64,000 nt of DNA from Erythrobacter sp. SDW2 (lineage in GTDB: Bacteria; Pseudomonadota; Alphaproteobacteria; Sphingomonadales; Sphingomonadaceae), in the NCBI RefSeq assembly GCF_021431965.1, contig NZ_CP090370.1:372001-436000 (forward strand), in the 5' to 3' direction. Within the stretch, counting starts at the first letter, position 1. Each line of letters starts with the position of its first letter. The notes beneath the pieces are model-generated. The model searched no databases, was not told the DNA's origin, and worked only from the letters and a program-made list of their open reading frames with translations. A program made the translations under genes and the position numbers. Of this stretch, positions 63,011 through 64,000 are shown piece after piece.

Positions 63011-63436
63011 TCAGCCCTCGGTGCGGAACACGATGCGGCTGCGCAGGACCCAGGTCAGCAGGAAGCTGGCGCCGATGGCCACCAGTTTGGCCGCACGCGG
63101 ATCGATGCCCGAAAGCTCGCCCGCCCCGACAATGGCGGTGGTCAGTGCGAGACCCGCCAGGGCCGAACCTACGAACAGCGCCTTCTGCCTGGTGCGGTCG
63201 GTCGTCCCGCGATCGGCCACGCGGCCGGTGAATACGGTACGGCTCGACAGCAGCCAGTGCGACACGATACCCAGCGAGTAACCGATCGCCGAGGCCAGCG
63301 TGGCCGAGATCCCGGCAGCCATCAGGGCGAGGAAACTCCCTACATCGACCGCCAGCGCGCACACGCTGGCCAGCACATAGAGCACGAAGATCCGGTCGCG
63401 CAGGCGCTCGACGAGCGAAGTCAGCTTACCGGCCAT
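63011..63436 (-). CDS. GtrA-family membrane protein
   Basis: Four-TM protein of 141 aa (for example IFVLYVLASVCALAVDVGSF, SAIGYSLGIVSHWLLSSRTV, TTAIVGAGELSG, LVAIGASFLLTWVLRSRIVF). The GtrA family includes proposed flippases of polyprenyl-phosphate-linked glucose for O-antigen glucosylation. SHWLLSSRTVF and WVLRSRIVF are the conserved helix ends. The start at 63436 (MAGKLTSLV) overlaps the upstream sulfatase-like gene by 11 bp. With the GT-C-like gene it makes a plausible flippase/transferase pair. Confidence 0.88.
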   Translation of the reverse strand: MAGKLTSLVERLRDRIFVLYVLASVCALAVDVGSFLALMAAGISATLASAIGYSLGIVSHWLLSSRTVFTGRVADRGTTDRTRQKALFVGSALAGLALTTAIVGAGELSGIDPRAAKLVAIGASFLLTWVLRSRIVFRTEG

Positions 63437-64000
63437 TGCTCGCCGCCCGGGGTGCATCGCCCCGCCATTTGAGGTAGAGGTAGGGCACCCGGTCCGGCGC
63501 GAACTGGACGCGGTGGCGGCGGTCGAAATACGGCGGCATATGGTCGCCCACGATCAGGAAGTCGGTCGGCGGGAAATCATCGGCCTGCAACTCCTTGACG
63601 AGGGCTTTCTCCCAAGCGTCCCAAAGGGCGAACTGGCGGCAGATCATCGGGAACTCCCTGGCCAGCTCCGGTGAAATGCGTTCGCAATTTTCGACCTCGA
63701 GATTGGCGCCTGTAGGCACCGGCAGGTGCGAATTGACGGTAAGCCAGTAGACCAGCTGCGGCTTGCCGCCCTGCTTCAGCTGCCTGGCGAGCTGCGCCGG
63801 GATATCGCGATCGCACGCCCCGGGAAACACCCCGCCGCATTCCTCGGCGCCATCCGCCATCAGGCGGTCGCGAAAGCGGCTTTCGTCGAAGCCGATGCCG
63901 GGATACCAGGTGTCGCGTTCGAAGAAGGACCCGTTGAAGCTGTGGAATGCATGGGTCGAATAACCGGCCCGCTTCATTCGGGCGGGGAGACAGTTCCTGT
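63426..64000 (-). CDS. Sulfatase-like hydrolase/transferase, 3' part (runs off the window)
   Basis: About 190 C-terminal residues of a membrane or periplasmic enzyme of the alkaline phosphatase/sulfatase superfamily. The LPARMKRAGYSTHAFHSFNG and FFERDTWYPGIGFDESRF region is the usual middle of such proteins. DFLIVGDHMPPYFDRRHR contains the conserved D-H metal ligands (GDH) near the C-terminus. Members transfer phosphoethanolamine or phosphoglycerol to LPS or glucans, or hydrolyse sulfates; I cannot choose without the N-terminus. It heads the gtrA/GT-C operon as far as visible. Confidence 0.82.
   Translation of the reverse strand, partial: RNCLPARMKRAGYSTHAFHSFNGSFFERDTWYPGIGFDESRFRDRLMADGAEECGGVFPGACDRDIPAQLARQLKQGGKPQLVYWLTVNSHLPVPTGANLEVENCERISPELAREFPMICRQFALWDAWEKALVKELQADDFPPTDFLIVGDHMPPYFDRRHRVQFAPDRVPYLYLKWRGDAPRAASNGR

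Overview
The window looks like a chromosomal segment of a GC-rich alphaproteobacterium, most likely Sphingomonadales and probably Erythrobacteraceae. This rests on the gene order DUF3576-leuS-lptE-holA, the very large NAD-type glutamate dehydrogenase, the CYP153-type P450, DUF1223, DUF455 and TauE proteins, several small sphingomonad-type proteins, and frequent 4-nt start/stop overlaps. No rRNA, tRNA, CRISPR array, insertion sequence or prophage was recognised. One restriction-modification pair (26.1-28.7 kb) looks horizontally acquired.

Layout. 1-4.9 kb: prfC (cut by the window edge), pheT and pheS, with an in-frame palindromic repeat inside pheT. 4.9-14.5 kb: an AraC-type regulator, then an exopolysaccharide cluster on the minus strand (two GT4 transferases, an O-antigen ligase/polymerase-like protein, a small unknown protein, an SGNH hydrolase, a GT2 transferase and a polyprenyl sugar-phosphate transferase). 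14.6-19.2 kb: holA, lptE, leuS and a DUF3576 lipoprotein in an overlapping operon. 19.5-25 kb: an outer-membrane-like protein followed by a 33-bp tandem repeat array and a terminator, phaB, a membrane protein, a membrane-tethered LuxR-HTH/DUF4019 protein, a ribbon-helix-helix protein and murA. 25.1-29.2 kb: a 30-bp perfect inverted repeat between murA and galU, galU, then the BsuBI/PstI-type R-M pair, whose methylase carries an N-terminal HTH.

29.4-33 kb: an acyl-CoA synthetase/P450/SDR operon on the minus strand. 33-42.5 kb: M23 peptidase, DUF455, bcp, glnE, an M28 peptidase, an agmatine deiminase-like enzyme, DUF1223 and TauE/SafE. 42.5-46.8 kb: thrS with an apparent threonine-rich leader peptide and attenuator, a small membrane protein and a PhoD-like phosphatase. 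46.9-56.9 kb: alpha/beta hydrolase, luciferase-like oxidoreductase, the 1570-aa glutamate dehydrogenase, a ferredoxin reductase, a CoA transferase and queG. 57-61.2 kb: an ABC-2 exporter pair, a CYP153-like P450 and an exported MsrB. 61.2-64 kb: a cell-surface cluster (GT-C-like membrane protein, GtrA and the 3' part of a sulfatase-like protein).

The best candidate for an undescribed system is upstream of thrS. A 22-codon minus-strand frame has six consecutive Thr codons, is placed by a plausible promoter with its AUG at or near +1, and is followed by mutually exclusive RNA hairpins. This is the architecture of a leaderless ribosome-mediated attenuator that would sense threonyl-tRNA charging. 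Second are the 114-bp three-hairpin element that adds 38 codons to the B5 region of pheT, and the repeat structures at 20.25 kb and 24.9 kb.
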